From Duganella sp. CF458 (GTDB lineage Bacteria; Pseudomonadota; Gammaproteobacteria; Burkholderiales; Burkholderiaceae_D): 64,000 bases of DNA. Made by a program: the position numbers and the translations under genes. Below the pieces are notes generated by a model. That model was not told where the DNA came from and did no database searches. It saw nothing but the letters and a program-made list of their open reading frames with translations. The stretch is from positions 186,001-250,000 of the forward strand of contig NZ_FOOF01000008.1 of assembly GCF_900113115.1 (NCBI RefSeq), in the 5' to 3' direction. Position 1 is the stretch's first letter. Each line of letters opens with the position of its first letter. Below are positions 45,461 through 54,329 of this stretch, one piece after another.

Positions 45461-46807
45461 ATGTCCCCCAATCCTGTCGTGCGCGCCGGCGCATGGCTGC
45501 TGACGTTTCTGCTGCTGGCGCTGTTTTGGGTCATGCTGCTGCGTTTTATATCGCTCGATGGCGTCTTCAGCTCTCTTGGCAAGATAGGTGTTGGCGATAC
45601 GCAGTCGATCATAATAATCACGCTACTGCCGCCGCTCGCGACTGCCTTTGTGAGTTGGGCTGGCCTGCGAGCGCTTAGGACCGCCGATCCAGCGCCGGCT
45701 ACGGCACTTGCTCAAGCGGCAACCGTTGCCGTTCCGGCTCCGGCGGCAGACCCATCTGAACCATTGGGCATCGCCGCCTGGAGCGCTATAACGCCGTTGG
45801 GCGACGCGGGTGCGACGCTGTCCCGCTGCCTCGCTTGCGAGAAAGCGTTCAAGCCAGACAGCGCGATCCGCAACGACGAGGGGCACCCGGTCCATGCCGC
45901 GACAATCCAGGATCTGCCGCTTGAGGCACTGAACTTCCCGTTAGCAACGCGTTCCCGTGGCGAGCGTGTGCCGGCAATGCTGGTGTCCGTGCTTGATTCC
46001 TTGTTCAATCAGCAAGAAAAACTGGCTCGCTCATCTCTGTCAACCACGGTCTACTTACTACAGCCCGAAGCGTTGCCGCCGGAAGACGCTCGGCAGGGAT
46101 TTGCGATGGCCTGGGCGCACTCTTCTTGGCGTAGTTCGAAGTACGAACTGCATTTATTGCCCGCGGCGAACTCCGATGCTTATGTGACGATCAACTCCCT
46201 GGCGCCGCATCTGAAAGCTGGCAAGATGCAGCATGCTTTGCTGCTGGCGGCAGACAGCCTGGTGGACCCCCTTGAGTTGCGCGCTCCCCTGGCGTTGCAA
46301 GAGGTGTTTTCCAACTCTGTGCCTGACGGTTTTGTGCCGGCCGAGGGCGGGGCGGGCCTGATGCTGGTGGACGGCTCGTACGCCAGGGAGTCGAATCTTG
46401 TTGTCACCTGCTCGATCGGCGCCGCGCAGCAGCAGCAACGCGCCGCCGACCGCGGAGCAGCGGGGAAAAGCAATTGCAGCACGCTGCCGGACAGCATGAC
46501 GGCCGCAATGGTTGCTGCACGGGCGCCTGCGGAAGAGATCGGCATGGTCGTCAGCAACACCGATCATCGTTTGCCCCGTAGCCTTGAAGTAATCCAGGCC
46601 ATGGAGCAAGTGTTGCCCGAGCTGGACGTGTTGACCCGAAGACTGGCGCCGATGGCCTTAGCCGGCAATTTTGGCGCCGCATCAGACCTGATTCATCTTG
46701 CGTTGGCTGCCGAGGCGGCAATGGCAAACGGGCAGCCGTCGCTGGCAATCAGTGTGAGTCATGCTCGCAATACTGGCGCTGTGGTCATTACGCCAAGCAT
46801 GGCCTGA
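45461..46807 (+). CDS. Membrane-anchored ketosynthase/thiolase-fold protein without catalytic Cys (T6SS-associated)
   Basis: A 448-residue protein. Two N-terminal helices (residues about 8-26 and 44-64) and an Ala/Pro linker precede a domain whose landmarks follow beta-ketoacyl synthases: LGIAAWSAITPLGDAGATLS at the start, VPAEGGAGLMLVD in the middle, then an ALAGNFGAASDLIHLALAAE helix near the C-terminus. At the nucleophile position (LLLAADSLVDP) there is no Cys, so condensation activity is unlikely. It is the last gene of the effector island and is followed by a terminator. Its role may be structural or chaperone-like, or it may protect against or modify the lipase; none is shown by sequence. 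Confidence 0.6.
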   Translation: MSPNPVVRAGAWLLTFLLLALFWVMLLRFISLDGVFSSLGKIGVGDTQSIIIITLLPPLATAFVSWAGLRALRTADPAPATALAQAATVAVPAPAADPSEPLGIAAWSAITPLGDAGATLSRCLACEKAFKPDSAIRNDEGHPVHAATIQDLPLEALNFPLATRSRGERVPAMLVSVLDSLFNQQEKLARSSLSTTVYLLQPEALPPEDARQGFAMAWAHSSWRSSKYELHLLPAANSDAYVTINSLAPHLKAGKMQHALLLAADSLVDPLELRAPLALQEVFSNSVPDGFVPAEGGAGLMLVDGSYARESNLVVTCSIGAAQQQQRAADRGAAGKSNCSTLPDSMTAAMVAARAPAEEIGMVVSNTDHRLPRSLEVIQAMEQVLPELDVLTRRLAPMALAGNFGAASDLIHLALAAEAAMANGQPSLAISVSHARNTGAVVITPSMA

Positions 46808-46814
46808 ACCTCCG

Positions 46815-46845
46815 AAGCCGCTTCCCGGGGCGGCTTGTCTTTGTT
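46815..46845 (+). terminator. Rho-independent terminator closing the T6SS island
   Basis: AAGCCGC (46815-46821) pairs with GCGGCTT (46830-46836) around an 8-base loop, followed by the T-rich GTCTTTGTTG. It stands eight bases after the stop of the ketosynthase-like gene. Confidence 0.7.
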
Positions 46846-46915
46846 GTAATTTGTGCCTGGGCTTACACCGGCCTCTGTCGCCGGTCCCCGCTAGGCGTCC
46901 ATAGGCGGCGCAGGG

Positions 46916-46921
46916 TATAAT
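46916..46921 (+). promoter_or_regulatory. -10 element of the ybiT promoter
   Basis: A perfect TATAAT lies 33 bases before the ybiT ATG. No strong -35 is visible at 17 bases spacing. It is likely the promoter of the ybiT-nadA-nadC run. Confidence 0.55.
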
Positions 46922-46954
46922 GCCCGATTCGCTTTTTCTCACCATTTCCCCAGC

Positions 46955-48556
46955 ATGCTTTCTACCGCAAACATCACCATGCAGTTCGGCGCCAAGCCGC
47001 TGTTCGAGAACATTTCCGTCAAATTTGGCGACGGCAACCGCTACGGCCTGATCGGAGCGAACGGCTGCGGCAAGTCGACCTTCATGAAGATCCTCGGTGG
47101 CGACCTCGAACCATCCGCCGGCAACGTCAGCCTGGACGCCAACGAGCGCCTGGGTAAGCTGCGCCAGGACCAGTTCGCATATGAAGAGATGCGCGTGCTG
47201 GACGTGGTCATGATGGGCCACACCGAAATGTGGGAAGCGATCAGCAAGCGCGACGCCATCTACGCCAACCCGGAAGCCACCGACGAAGATTATATGGAAG
47301 CGGCCGAACTGGAAGGCAAGGTCGCCGAGTACGACGGCTACACCGCCGAATCGCGCGCCGGCGAGCTGCTGATGGGCGCCGGTATCGACATCAGCCTGCA
47401 CCAGGGTCCGATGAGCGCCGTGGCGCCGGGCTGGAAGCTGCGCGTGCTGCTGGCGCAGGCCCTGTTCTCCAATCCGCACATCCTGCTGCTGGACGAACCG
47501 ACCAATAACCTGGATATCGACACCATCCGCTGGCTGGAAGAAACGCTGAACCAGCGCGATTCCACCATGATCATCATTTCCCACGATCGCCACTTCCTGA
47601 ACCAGGTGTGCACCCACGTGGCCGACATGGATTACGGTACGCTGAAGATCTACCCGGGCAATTACGACGAATACATGCTGGCCTCGACCCAGGCCCGCAA
47701 CCAGCAGCTGGCCAATAACGCCAAGGCCAAGGACAAAGTCGCCGAATTGCAGGACTTCGTACGCCGCTTCTCGGCCAACAAGTCCAAGGCCCGCCAGGCC
47801 ACCTCGCGCGCCAAGATGATCGACAAGATCAAGATCGAAGACATCAAGCCATCTTCGCGTGCCTACCCGTTCGTACGCTTCGACGGCGAGAAAAAGCTGC
47901 ACCGCCTGGCCGTGGAAACCCAGGGCATCTCGAAATCCTTCGACCGCACCCTGTTCAAGAATGTCGACATCGCGGTGGAAGCGGGTGAGCGCATCGCCAT
48001 CATCGGCGCCAACGGCGCCGGCAAGACCACCATGCTGCGCTGCATCGGCGGCCAGGAGATCGCCGGCCTCACCGCCGACACCGGCCTGGTCAAGTGGGCA
48101 GAAAATGCCAACGTCGGCTACATGCCGCAGGATCCGACCGAAGAATTCGCATCCGACCTGAACCTGACCGACTGGATGGGCCAGTGGACCCAGGAAGGCG
48201 ACGACGACCAGGCCGTGCGCTCCTCGCTGGGCCGCCTGCTGTTCGGCGGCGACGAAGTCAAGAAATCGGTCAAGGTCCTGTCGGGTGGTGAAAAAGGTCG
48301 TATGATGTATGGCAAGCTGATGCTGGGCCGTCACAATGTCCTGCTGCTGGACGAACCGACCAACCACATGGACATGGAATCGATCGAGTCGCTCAACATC
48401 GCCCTGGAAAAGTACGCCGGCACCCTGGTCTTCGTGTCGCATGACCGCGAGTTCGTTTCCTCGCTGGCCACCCGCATCATCGAGATCAAGGAAAACGAAG
48501 TCGTGGACTTCCGCGGCGGCTATGAAGAATACTTGAAGAGCCAAGGCATCGAGTAA
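46955..48556 (+). CDS. ybiT: ABC-F family ATPase YbiT
   Basis: A 533-residue cytoplasmic protein with two ABC domains and no membrane part. The opening ([20 protein letters not shown]) and closing ([11 protein letters not shown]) parts are almost those of E. coli YbiT. Walker A motifs are GANGCGKST and GANGAGKTT. The second signature is [10 protein letters not shown], while the first reads [11 protein letters not shown], a change normal for YbiT. ABC-F proteins act on the ribosome E site. The nadA ATG follows the stop directly. Confidence 0.93.
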   Translation: MLSTANITMQFGAKPLFENISVKFGDGNRYGLIGANGCGKSTFMKILGGDLEPSAGNVSLDANERLGKLRQDQFAYEEMRVLDVVMMGHTEMWEAISKRDAIYANPEATDEDYMEAAELEGKVAEYDGYTAESRAGELLMGAGIDISLHQGPMSAVAPGWKLRVLLAQALFSNPHILLLDEPTNNLDIDTIRWLEETLNQRDSTMIIISHDRHFLNQVCTHVADMDYGTLKIYPGNYDEYMLASTQARNQQLANNAKAKDKVAELQDFVRRFSANKSKARQATSRAKMIDKIKIEDIKPSSRAYPFVRFDGEKKLHRLAVETQGISKSFDRTLFKNVDIAVEAGERIAIIGANGAGKTTMLRCIGGQEIAGLTADTGLVKWAENANVGYMPQDPTEEFASDLNLTDWMGQWTQEGDDDQAVRSSLGRLLFGGDEVKKSVKVLSGGEKGRMMYGKLMLGRHNVLLLDEPTNHMDMESIESLNIALEKYAGTLVFVSHDREFVSSLATRIIEIKENEVVDFRGGYEEYLKSQGIE

Positions 48557-49696
48557 ATGAACGCGATTGTTGCACCTATCAAGACTGTCGAATTCGAGAA
48601 GCCAGTCGAAGGCGGCAGCTGCGTGGCCCATGCGTGGGCCCGCACCCCGGCCCCCGTGCCGGCCAACGAAAAAATCCTGCTGAAGGAACGCATCAAGACC
48701 CTGCTGCGCGAGCGCAACGCCGTGCTGGTGGCCCACTACTACGTGGACGCCGACCTGCAGGACCTGGCCGAGGAAACCGGCGGCTGCGTTTCCGATTCGC
48801 TGGAGATGGCGCGCTTCGGGCGCGACCATCCGGCCAAGACCCTGGTGGTGGCCGGCGTCAAATTCATGGGCGAGACGTCCAAGATCCTGAGCCCGGAAAA
48901 AACCGTGCTGATGCCGGACCTGGACGCGACCTGTTCGCTCGACCTGGGCTGCCCGCCGGAAGACTTCATCGCCTTCTGCGACCAGCACCCGGACCGCACC
49001 GTGGTGGTGTACGCCAACACCAGCGCCGCCGTGAAAGCGCGCGCCGACTGGATGGTGACGTCCTCGATCGGCCTGGACATCGTCAAGCACCTGCACGAGC
49101 AGGGCAAGAAGATCCTGTGGGCACCGGACAAGCACCTGGGCGGCTACATCCAGAAGCAGACCGGCGCCGACATGCTGCTGTGGCAGGGCTCCTGCCTGGT
49201 GCACGACGAATTCAAAGGCGTCGAACTGGACCTGCTGAAAGCCGAACACCCGAACGCGAAAGTGCTGGTGCACCCGGAGTCGCCGGCCAACGTGGTCGAG
49301 CAGGCCGACGTGGTGGGTTCCACTTCGCAGCTGATCGCCGCCGCCGTCAGCTTGCCAAACACCGAATTCATCGTCGCCACCGACAACGGCATCCTGCACA
49401 AGATGCGCATGGCGGCGCCGGGCAAGACCTTCATCGAAGCGCCAACCGCCGGCAACAGCGCCACCTGCAAGAGCTGCGCGCACTGCCCATGGATGGCGAT
49501 GAACGGCCTGCGCAACCTGGCCGACGTGCTGGAAAACATGAACAACGAGATTCATGTTGATCCAGAAGTTGGCAAGCTGGCGCAGCGCTCGATCAACCGC
49601 ATGCTCGATTTCGCGGCAGCCAAGAAAGCCAGGATCGCCCCAGGCGCAGACCTGGCGAAAGAAGCCCAACTGTTCCAAGGTATCGGTCCTGCATGA
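48557..49696 (+). CDS. nadA: Quinolinate synthase NadA
   Basis: A 379-residue 4Fe-4S enzyme condensing iminoaspartate with dihydroxyacetone phosphate to quinolinate for NAD synthesis. Landmarks are [34 protein letters not shown], and cluster Cys candidates in [21 protein letters not shown] and the [10 protein letters not shown] segment. It directly abuts ybiT and overlaps nadC by ATGA. nadB (L-aspartate oxidase) is not in the window. Confidence 0.95.
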   Translation: MNAIVAPIKTVEFEKPVEGGSCVAHAWARTPAPVPANEKILLKERIKTLLRERNAVLVAHYYVDADLQDLAEETGGCVSDSLEMARFGRDHPAKTLVVAGVKFMGETSKILSPEKTVLMPDLDATCSLDLGCPPEDFIAFCDQHPDRTVVVYANTSAAVKARADWMVTSSIGLDIVKHLHEQGKKILWAPDKHLGGYIQKQTGADMLLWQGSCLVHDEFKGVELDLLKAEHPNAKVLVHPESPANVVEQADVVGSTSQLIAAAVSLPNTEFIVATDNGILHKMRMAAPGKTFIEAPTAGNSATCKSCAHCPWMAMNGLRNLADVLENMNNEIHVDPEVGKLAQRSINRMLDFAAAKKARIAPGADLAKEAQLFQGIGPA

Positions 49697-50559
49697 GCAC
49701 ACTGAAGAATACATTCGCACCGTTCGACGATGCGCTGGCCGGGGCGTACGAGCGCAACCTGCTGGCGGCCTTGATGGAAGATATCGGCACCGGCGACCTG
49801 ACCGGCAAGCTGGTACCGGAAGACGGCCGGGCTACCGCACGCGTGATCGTGCGCGAGGAAGCGGTCCTGTGCGGCGCGCCCTGGTTCGAAGGCGTGATGG
49901 AAGCGCTGGACCCGGCCATCGGCATCGACTGGCACTATGCGGAAGGCGACCTGATGGCCGCCGGCACCGCGGTCTGCACCATTGTCGGCCCGGCACGCGC
50001 CATCCTCACTGCCGAACGCTCGGCGCTGAACTTCATGCAACTGATGTCGGGCGTGGCGACGGCCACCCGCCGCTATGTCGACGTGATCGCCGGCACCACG
50101 GCGGCCATCCTCGACACCCGCAAAACGCTGCCAGGCATGCGCTTGGCGCAGAAATACGCGGTGCGCGTAGGCGGCGGCCAGAACCAGCGCCTGGCGCTGT
50201 ATGACGGCATCCTGATCAAGGAAAACCATATTGCGGCGGCCGGCGGCATTACCGCGGCATTGGCGGCGGCCAAGCGCCTCGACGCGAAAGTCGGCATCCA
50301 GGTCGAAGTGGAAACCCTGGCACAGCTCGATGAAGCATTGAACGCGGGCGCAGTCTCGATCCTGCTCGACAACTTCAATCTCGACATGATGCGCGCCGCG
50401 GTGCAGCTCAACGGCGGCCGGGCGTTGCTGGAAGCCTCCGGCGGCGTCAACTTCGACACCGTGCGCGCCATCGCCGAAACCGGCGTGCACCGCATCTCCA
50501 TCGGCGCCCTGACCAAAGACATCAAGGCCACCGACTTCTCCCTCCGTATCATCGGCTAA
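49693..50559 (+). CDS. nadC: Nicotinate-nucleotide pyrophosphorylase (carboxylating) NadC
   Basis: A 288-residue enzyme converting quinolinate and PRPP to nicotinate mononucleotide. Typical motifs are [22 protein letters not shown], the substrate-binding TRKTLPGMR, and [13 protein letters not shown] with LEASGGV. It is translationally coupled to nadA. Confidence 0.95.
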   Translation: MSTLKNTFAPFDDALAGAYERNLLAALMEDIGTGDLTGKLVPEDGRATARVIVREEAVLCGAPWFEGVMEALDPAIGIDWHYAEGDLMAAGTAVCTIVGPARAILTAERSALNFMQLMSGVATATRRYVDVIAGTTAAILDTRKTLPGMRLAQKYAVRVGGGQNQRLALYDGILIKENHIAAAGGITAALAAAKRLDAKVGIQVEVETLAQLDEALNAGAVSILLDNFNLDMMRAAVQLNGGRALLEASGGVNFDTVRAIAETGVHRISIGALTKDIKATDFSLRIIG

Positions 50560-50705
50560 GTCACGCAGCGCGGCTGTCGTGCGGTTGTTGCGTGTATGCC
50601 GCGGTGACAAAGTGTGAGTATCCAAGGCGGTTTGCAGCGTAAAGTCTTCGCTGGAGCCGCCGCTCCGGCGTCTCCAATACCCCCAACTGTTCTGGAGGAG
50701 ACGCC

Positions 50706-51212
50706 ATGTCAGAACTATTGCACATCAGTACAACGCTGGCCAAGATCATTGCCCGTATCAACCCCAAAGTATGGGAAGTGATCGGCGGCGGCCCGCTCGG
50801 CAGGAAGTATCAGCATGCTGCCCATCTGGCCGAGCCCGACCCGGTTCCCTGGCTGGAAGCTGCGCAGCTGTCCGCTGTCAGCCTGGCCCAACGGCAGGTC
50901 GACGCCGCGGCCGCGCTCACCACGCAAGGCGGCGACAGCAAGGCCTTCCTGAAAGCCATCCTGGACGACTGGTGCGGCACGGTGCCGCGCCCACCACTCA
51001 ACTGGCCCGGCGGCGGTCCACGCCCACCGCGTCCGCCACGGCCCGATGAGCTGGAAGACTACACGCTGCCGATGGCGGGCGGCCTGGCCTTTGTCGCGCT
51101 GAGCGAAACCATCGGCAACGAAGTCTTTGCCAAGCAGATAGCTGAACTGGGCGGCAATATCATCGACCGCACCGCCAGCTACGCTCTGGAACATACCGAA
51201 AAGCGGCGCTAA
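50706..51212 (+). CDS. Hypothetical protein with central Pro/Arg-rich linker
   Basis: A 168-residue protein, well supported by a GGAGGAG ribosome site nine bases before the ATG. It has two helical parts joined by a linker (RPPLNWPGGGPRPPRPPRP, about residues 98-116). The C-terminal part has one moderately hydrophobic helix (AGGLAFVALSETIG) but no clear signal peptide. I do not recognise the family. The stop is a few bases before a bidirectional terminator. Confidence 0.7.
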   Translation: MSELLHISTTLAKIIARINPKVWEVIGGGPLGRKYQHAAHLAEPDPVPWLEAAQLSAVSLAQRQVDAAAALTTQGGDSKAFLKAILDDWCGTVPRPPLNWPGGGPRPPRPPRPDELEDYTLPMAGGLAFVALSETIGNEVFAKQIAELGGNIIDRTASYALEHTEKRR

Positions 51213-51214
51213 AC

Positions 51215-51242
51215 GAAAAAAGCCGCCCGGGCAGGGCGGCTT
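51215..51242 (-). terminator. Rho-independent terminator, mainly for the MHS transporter gene
   Basis: AAGCCGCCC and its complement form a 9-bp stem around GGGCA. On the minus strand it is followed by a run of T, giving a strong terminator 20 bases after the transporter stop. On the plus strand the tail is TTCGG, so termination of the hypothetical gene would be weaker. Confidence 0.8.
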
Positions 51243-51261
51243 CGGTCGGCAGCAGGACCGC

Positions 51262-52965
51262 TTAGTCTTGCGCGTAGATGTTGTTGTCCTTGGTTTCACG
51301 GATGCACAGCGCGCCGATCACCAGGGTCGCCAACGCAATCACGATCGGATACCACAGGCCGTAGTAAATGTCGCCTTTGAACGCCACCAGCGCGAACGCA
51401 GTGGTTGGCAGCAAGCCGCCGAACCAGCCGTTACCGATATGGTATGGCAGCGACATCGAGGTGTAGCGGATGCGGGTCGGGAACATCTCCACCAGCATGG
51501 CCGCGATCGGGCCGTACACCATGGTCACATAGATCACCAGCACCCACAGGATCAACACCATCATTGGCTTGTTGATCTGGGCCGGGTCGGCCTTGGCTGG
51601 ATAGCCGGCTGCCTTGACCGATTCTGCCACCGCTTTTTTCAGTTCGCCTTCCTTCTTCTTGGAGTCGGCGTCGAAGTTAAGGCCGTCGGCGGTCATGGTC
51701 GCGTTGAAAGCCGGCACTTCCTTGTCGCCCACCCTGATCACTGCCACGCTGCCGGCCGGGGCATCCTGGCGGGTATAGGCCACCGAAGCTTTCGACAGCA
51801 TCGACGCGGCGATATCGCACGACGACGGGAATTTCTTCTCGCCGGTGGCGTTGAACTGGAAGTGGCAGGAGGCGGGATCAGCCACCACCACCACCGGCGA
51901 GTTCTTGATTGCCGATTCCAGTTGCGGATTGCCGTAGTGGGTCAGGGCGCCGAACAGCGGGAAGTAGGTGGCCGCTGCAATCAGGCAGCCGCCCAGGATG
52001 ATCCACTTGCGGCCGATCTTGTCGGACAGGCTGCCGAAGAAGATGAAGAACGGCGTCGCCAGGATCAGTGCAATGGCGATCAGGATGTTCGCGGTGGCGA
52101 TGTCCATCTTCAGCGTCTGGATCATGAAGAACAGCGCGTAGAACTGGCCGGTATACCACACTACCGCCTGGCCCATGGTCAGGCCGATCAGCGCGAAGAT
52201 CACGATCTTCAGGTTTTTCCACTGGCCGAAGGCTTCGCTCAGGGGCGCTTTGGAGGTCTTGCCTTCCGCCTTCATCTTGGCGAAAGCAGGGGACTCGTTC
52301 ATCGACAGGCGGATCCACACCGAGATGCCGAGCAGTGCAACGGACACCAGGAATGGAATGCGCCAGCCCCAGGATTCGAATTCCTCCAGCGGCATCGACT
52401 GGCGCACGCCCAGGATCACCAGCAGCGACAGGAAGAAGCCCAGCGTGGCCGTGGTCTGGATCCATGCCGTGAACAGGCCGCGCTTGCCGTGCGGCGCATG
52501 TTCGGCCACATAGGTGGCGGCGCCGCCGTATTCACCGCCCAGCGCCAGGCCTTGCAGCAGGCGCAGTGCGACCAGGATGATCGGCGCCGCGATGCCGATG
52601 GTGGCGTAGTTCGGCAGCAGGCCCACGATAAAGGTGGACAAGCCCATGATCAGGATCGTCACCAGGAAGGTGTATTTGCGGCCGATCATGTCGCCCAGGC
52701 GGCCGAACACGATGGCGCCGAACGGGCGCACAATGAAACCGGCAGCGAAGGCCAGCAGCGCGAAAATGAAGGAGGTGGTCGGGTCGCCGACGAAGAACTG
52801 CTTGGCGATGATCGATGCGAGCGAACCGTAAAGATAAAAGTCGTACCATTCAAACACGGTACCGAGCGAAGAGGCGAAGATGACCTTCTTCTCTTCCTTG
52901 GTCATCGGTGCGGCTTTGCCGCCGCCGATGCTCCGCCCGTCGGCGGTGCCAGAACTAATTGCCAT
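51262..52965 (-). CDS. MFS transporter, metabolite:H+ symporter (MHS) family, with an extended loop
   Basis: A 567-residue, 12-helix permease. FEWYDFYLYGSLASII, RPFGAIVFGRLGDMIGRKY and LALGGEYGGAATYVAEHAP are MHS (ProP/KgtP/ShiA) hallmarks. Unlike ordinary members of about 430-450 residues it carries about 125 extra hydrophilic residues between helices 9-10 and 11 (residues about 335-460), with two Cys (ASCHF, SSCDI) that could form a disulfide. Start ATG 52965 follows GGAG at nine bases. The substrate is unknown; the adjacent divergent fatty-acid operon hints at a carboxylate. Confidence 0.88.
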   Translation of the reverse strand: MAISSGTADGRSIGGGKAAPMTKEEKKVIFASSLGTVFEWYDFYLYGSLASIIAKQFFVGDPTTSFIFALLAFAAGFIVRPFGAIVFGRLGDMIGRKYTFLVTILIMGLSTFIVGLLPNYATIGIAAPIILVALRLLQGLALGGEYGGAATYVAEHAPHGKRGLFTAWIQTTATLGFFLSLLVILGVRQSMPLEEFESWGWRIPFLVSVALLGISVWIRLSMNESPAFAKMKAEGKTSKAPLSEAFGQWKNLKIVIFALIGLTMGQAVVWYTGQFYALFFMIQTLKMDIATANILIAIALILATPFFIFFGSLSDKIGRKWIILGGCLIAAATYFPLFGALTHYGNPQLESAIKNSPVVVVADPASCHFQFNATGEKKFPSSCDIAASMLSKASVAYTRQDAPAGSVAVIRVGDKEVPAFNATMTADGLNFDADSKKKEGELKKAVAESVKAAGYPAKADPAQINKPMMVLILWVLVIYVTMVYGPIAAMLVEMFPTRIRYTSMSLPYHIGNGWFGGLLPTTAFALVAFKGDIYYGLWYPIVIALATLVIGALCIRETKDNNIYAQD

Positions 52966-53086
52966 TTTGCTTGTCTCCAATTGTGGTGTGTGTATTTCAA
53001 ATGCTTCAACGGCAGGATGGAGTCTGGACCCGGTTCCTTACGTCATGCTTGCTTGAAACTTACACAAAACTTACAAGTCAAACAAT

Positions 53087-53106
53087 TTAGCGAACGACCG
53101 TGCTAA
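53087..53106. promoter_or_regulatory. Inverted repeat, possible operator of the acyl-CoA operon
   Basis: TTAGC-N10-GCTAA is a 5-bp-arm palindrome spanning 20 bases, 44 bases upstream of the thiolase ATG and in the region shared with the divergent transporter. Its size suits a TetR-type dimer, but the arms are short and no regulator gene is adjacent. Confidence 0.3.
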
Positions 53107-53150
53107 AGCTGTGCTATGCTGGTTCGAAACAATTCATGCAGGAGACCGCC

Positions 53151-54329
53151 ATGACCGACGCAGTCATTGTTGCAACCGCCCGCACCGGGCTCGCCAAATC
53201 CTGGAAAGGCGCCTTCAACATGACGCACGGGGCCACGCTCGGCGGCCATGTGCTGCAGGCGGCGCTGGCCCGGGCCGGCATCGAGGCGGGCGAGCTGGAA
53301 GACGTGGTCATGGGCTGCGCCAACCCCGAGGGCGCCACCGGCGGCAATATCGCGCGCCAGATCGCCTTGCGCGGCGGCGCGCCGGTCACGGTGCCGGGCA
53401 TGACCATCAACCGCTTCTGCTCGTCCGGCCTGCAAGCCATCGCCACCGCCGCCCAGCGCGTGCTGGCGGGCGAGGGCGAGATCTTTGCGGCCGGTGGTGT
53501 CGAATCGATCTCCTGCGTGCAGCAGGAAATGAACCTGCACATGTACCAGGACGTGTGGCTGAATGAGCACAAGCCGGCGATCTACCTGCCCATGCTGCAG
53601 ACCGCGGAAATTGTCGCCCAGCGCTACGGCATTCCGAAACAGCGCCAGGATGAGTATGGTGTGCAAAGCCAGCAGCGTGCCGCGGCGGCCCAGGCAGCGG
53701 GGCTGTTCGACGCCGAGATCGCGCCGATCACCGTCACCATGGGCGTGGCGGACAAGTCAAGCGGCATGCTGGGCACGCGCGCGGTCACCATCTCCGCCGA
53801 TGAAGGCATCCGGGCCGACACCACGCTCGAAGCGGTGCGCGGCATCCGCACCGCGCTGCCGGGCGGCGTGATCACGGCCGGCAATGCCAGCCAGTTTTCC
53901 GACGGCGCGTCCTGCGCCATCGTCATGAGCGACCGCGCCGCCGCCGCCAAAGGCTTGCAGGCGCTGGGCGTGTTCCGCGGCTTCGCGGTGGCGGGCTGCG
54001 AGCCCGATGAAATGGGCATCGGCCCGGTTTTCGCGGTGCCCAAGCTGCTCAATCGCGCCGGCCTGAAGGTCGACGACATCGGCCTGTGGGAGTTGAATGA
54101 AGCCTTCGCCGTGCAGGTGCTGTATTGCGCCGACAAGCTGGGCATCCCGCTGGAGCGCTTGAACGTCAACGGCGGCGCCATCGCGGTCGGCCATCCTTAC
54201 GGCGTCTCCGGCGCCCGCATGGTCGGCCACGCGCTGATCGAGGGCAAGCGCCGCGGCGTCAAGTATGTGGTGGTCACCATGTGCATCGGTGGCGGCCAGG
54301 GTGCGGCAGGCCTGTTCGAGGTGCTGTGA
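53151..54329 (+). CDS. Acetyl-CoA C-acyltransferase (thiolase)
   Basis: A 392-residue thiolase that cleaves 3-ketoacyl-CoA. Nucleophile Cys90 is in [11 protein letters not shown], the His of NEAFA is replaced by the usual WELNEAFA, and [11 protein letters not shown] and [10 protein letters not shown] give the His and second Cys. GGAGA precedes ATG 53151. It is the first gene of a catabolic operon and overlaps the acyl-CoA dehydrogenase start (TGATG). Confidence 0.93.
   Translation: MTDAVIVATARTGLAKSWKGAFNMTHGATLGGHVLQAALARAGIEAGELEDVVMGCANPEGATGGNIARQIALRGGAPVTVPGMTINRFCSSGLQAIATAAQRVLAGEGEIFAAGGVESISCVQQEMNLHMYQDVWLNEHKPAIYLPMLQTAEIVAQRYGIPKQRQDEYGVQSQQRAAAAQAAGLFDAEIAPITVTMGVADKSSGMLGTRAVTISADEGIRADTTLEAVRGIRTALPGGVITAGNASQFSDGASCAIVMSDRAAAAKGLQALGVFRGFAVAGCEPDEMGIGPVFAVPKLLNRAGLKVDDIGLWELNEAFAVQVLYCADKLGIPLERLNVNGGAIAVGHPYGVSGARMVGHALIEGKRRGVKYVVVTMCIGGGQGAAGLFEVL

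Noticed and set aside
38150..46860. Integrase, att sites or transposon ends around the T6SS island
   Set aside because: No tRNA, integrase, transposase or flanking direct repeat was seen, so the island is not called a mobile element.
46682..49720. Very long open frame on the minus strand opposite ybiT and nadA
   Set aside because: It reads as a low-complexity His/Gln/Val-rich chain and is the mirror of two unmistakable housekeeping genes; long antisense frames are expected at this base composition.
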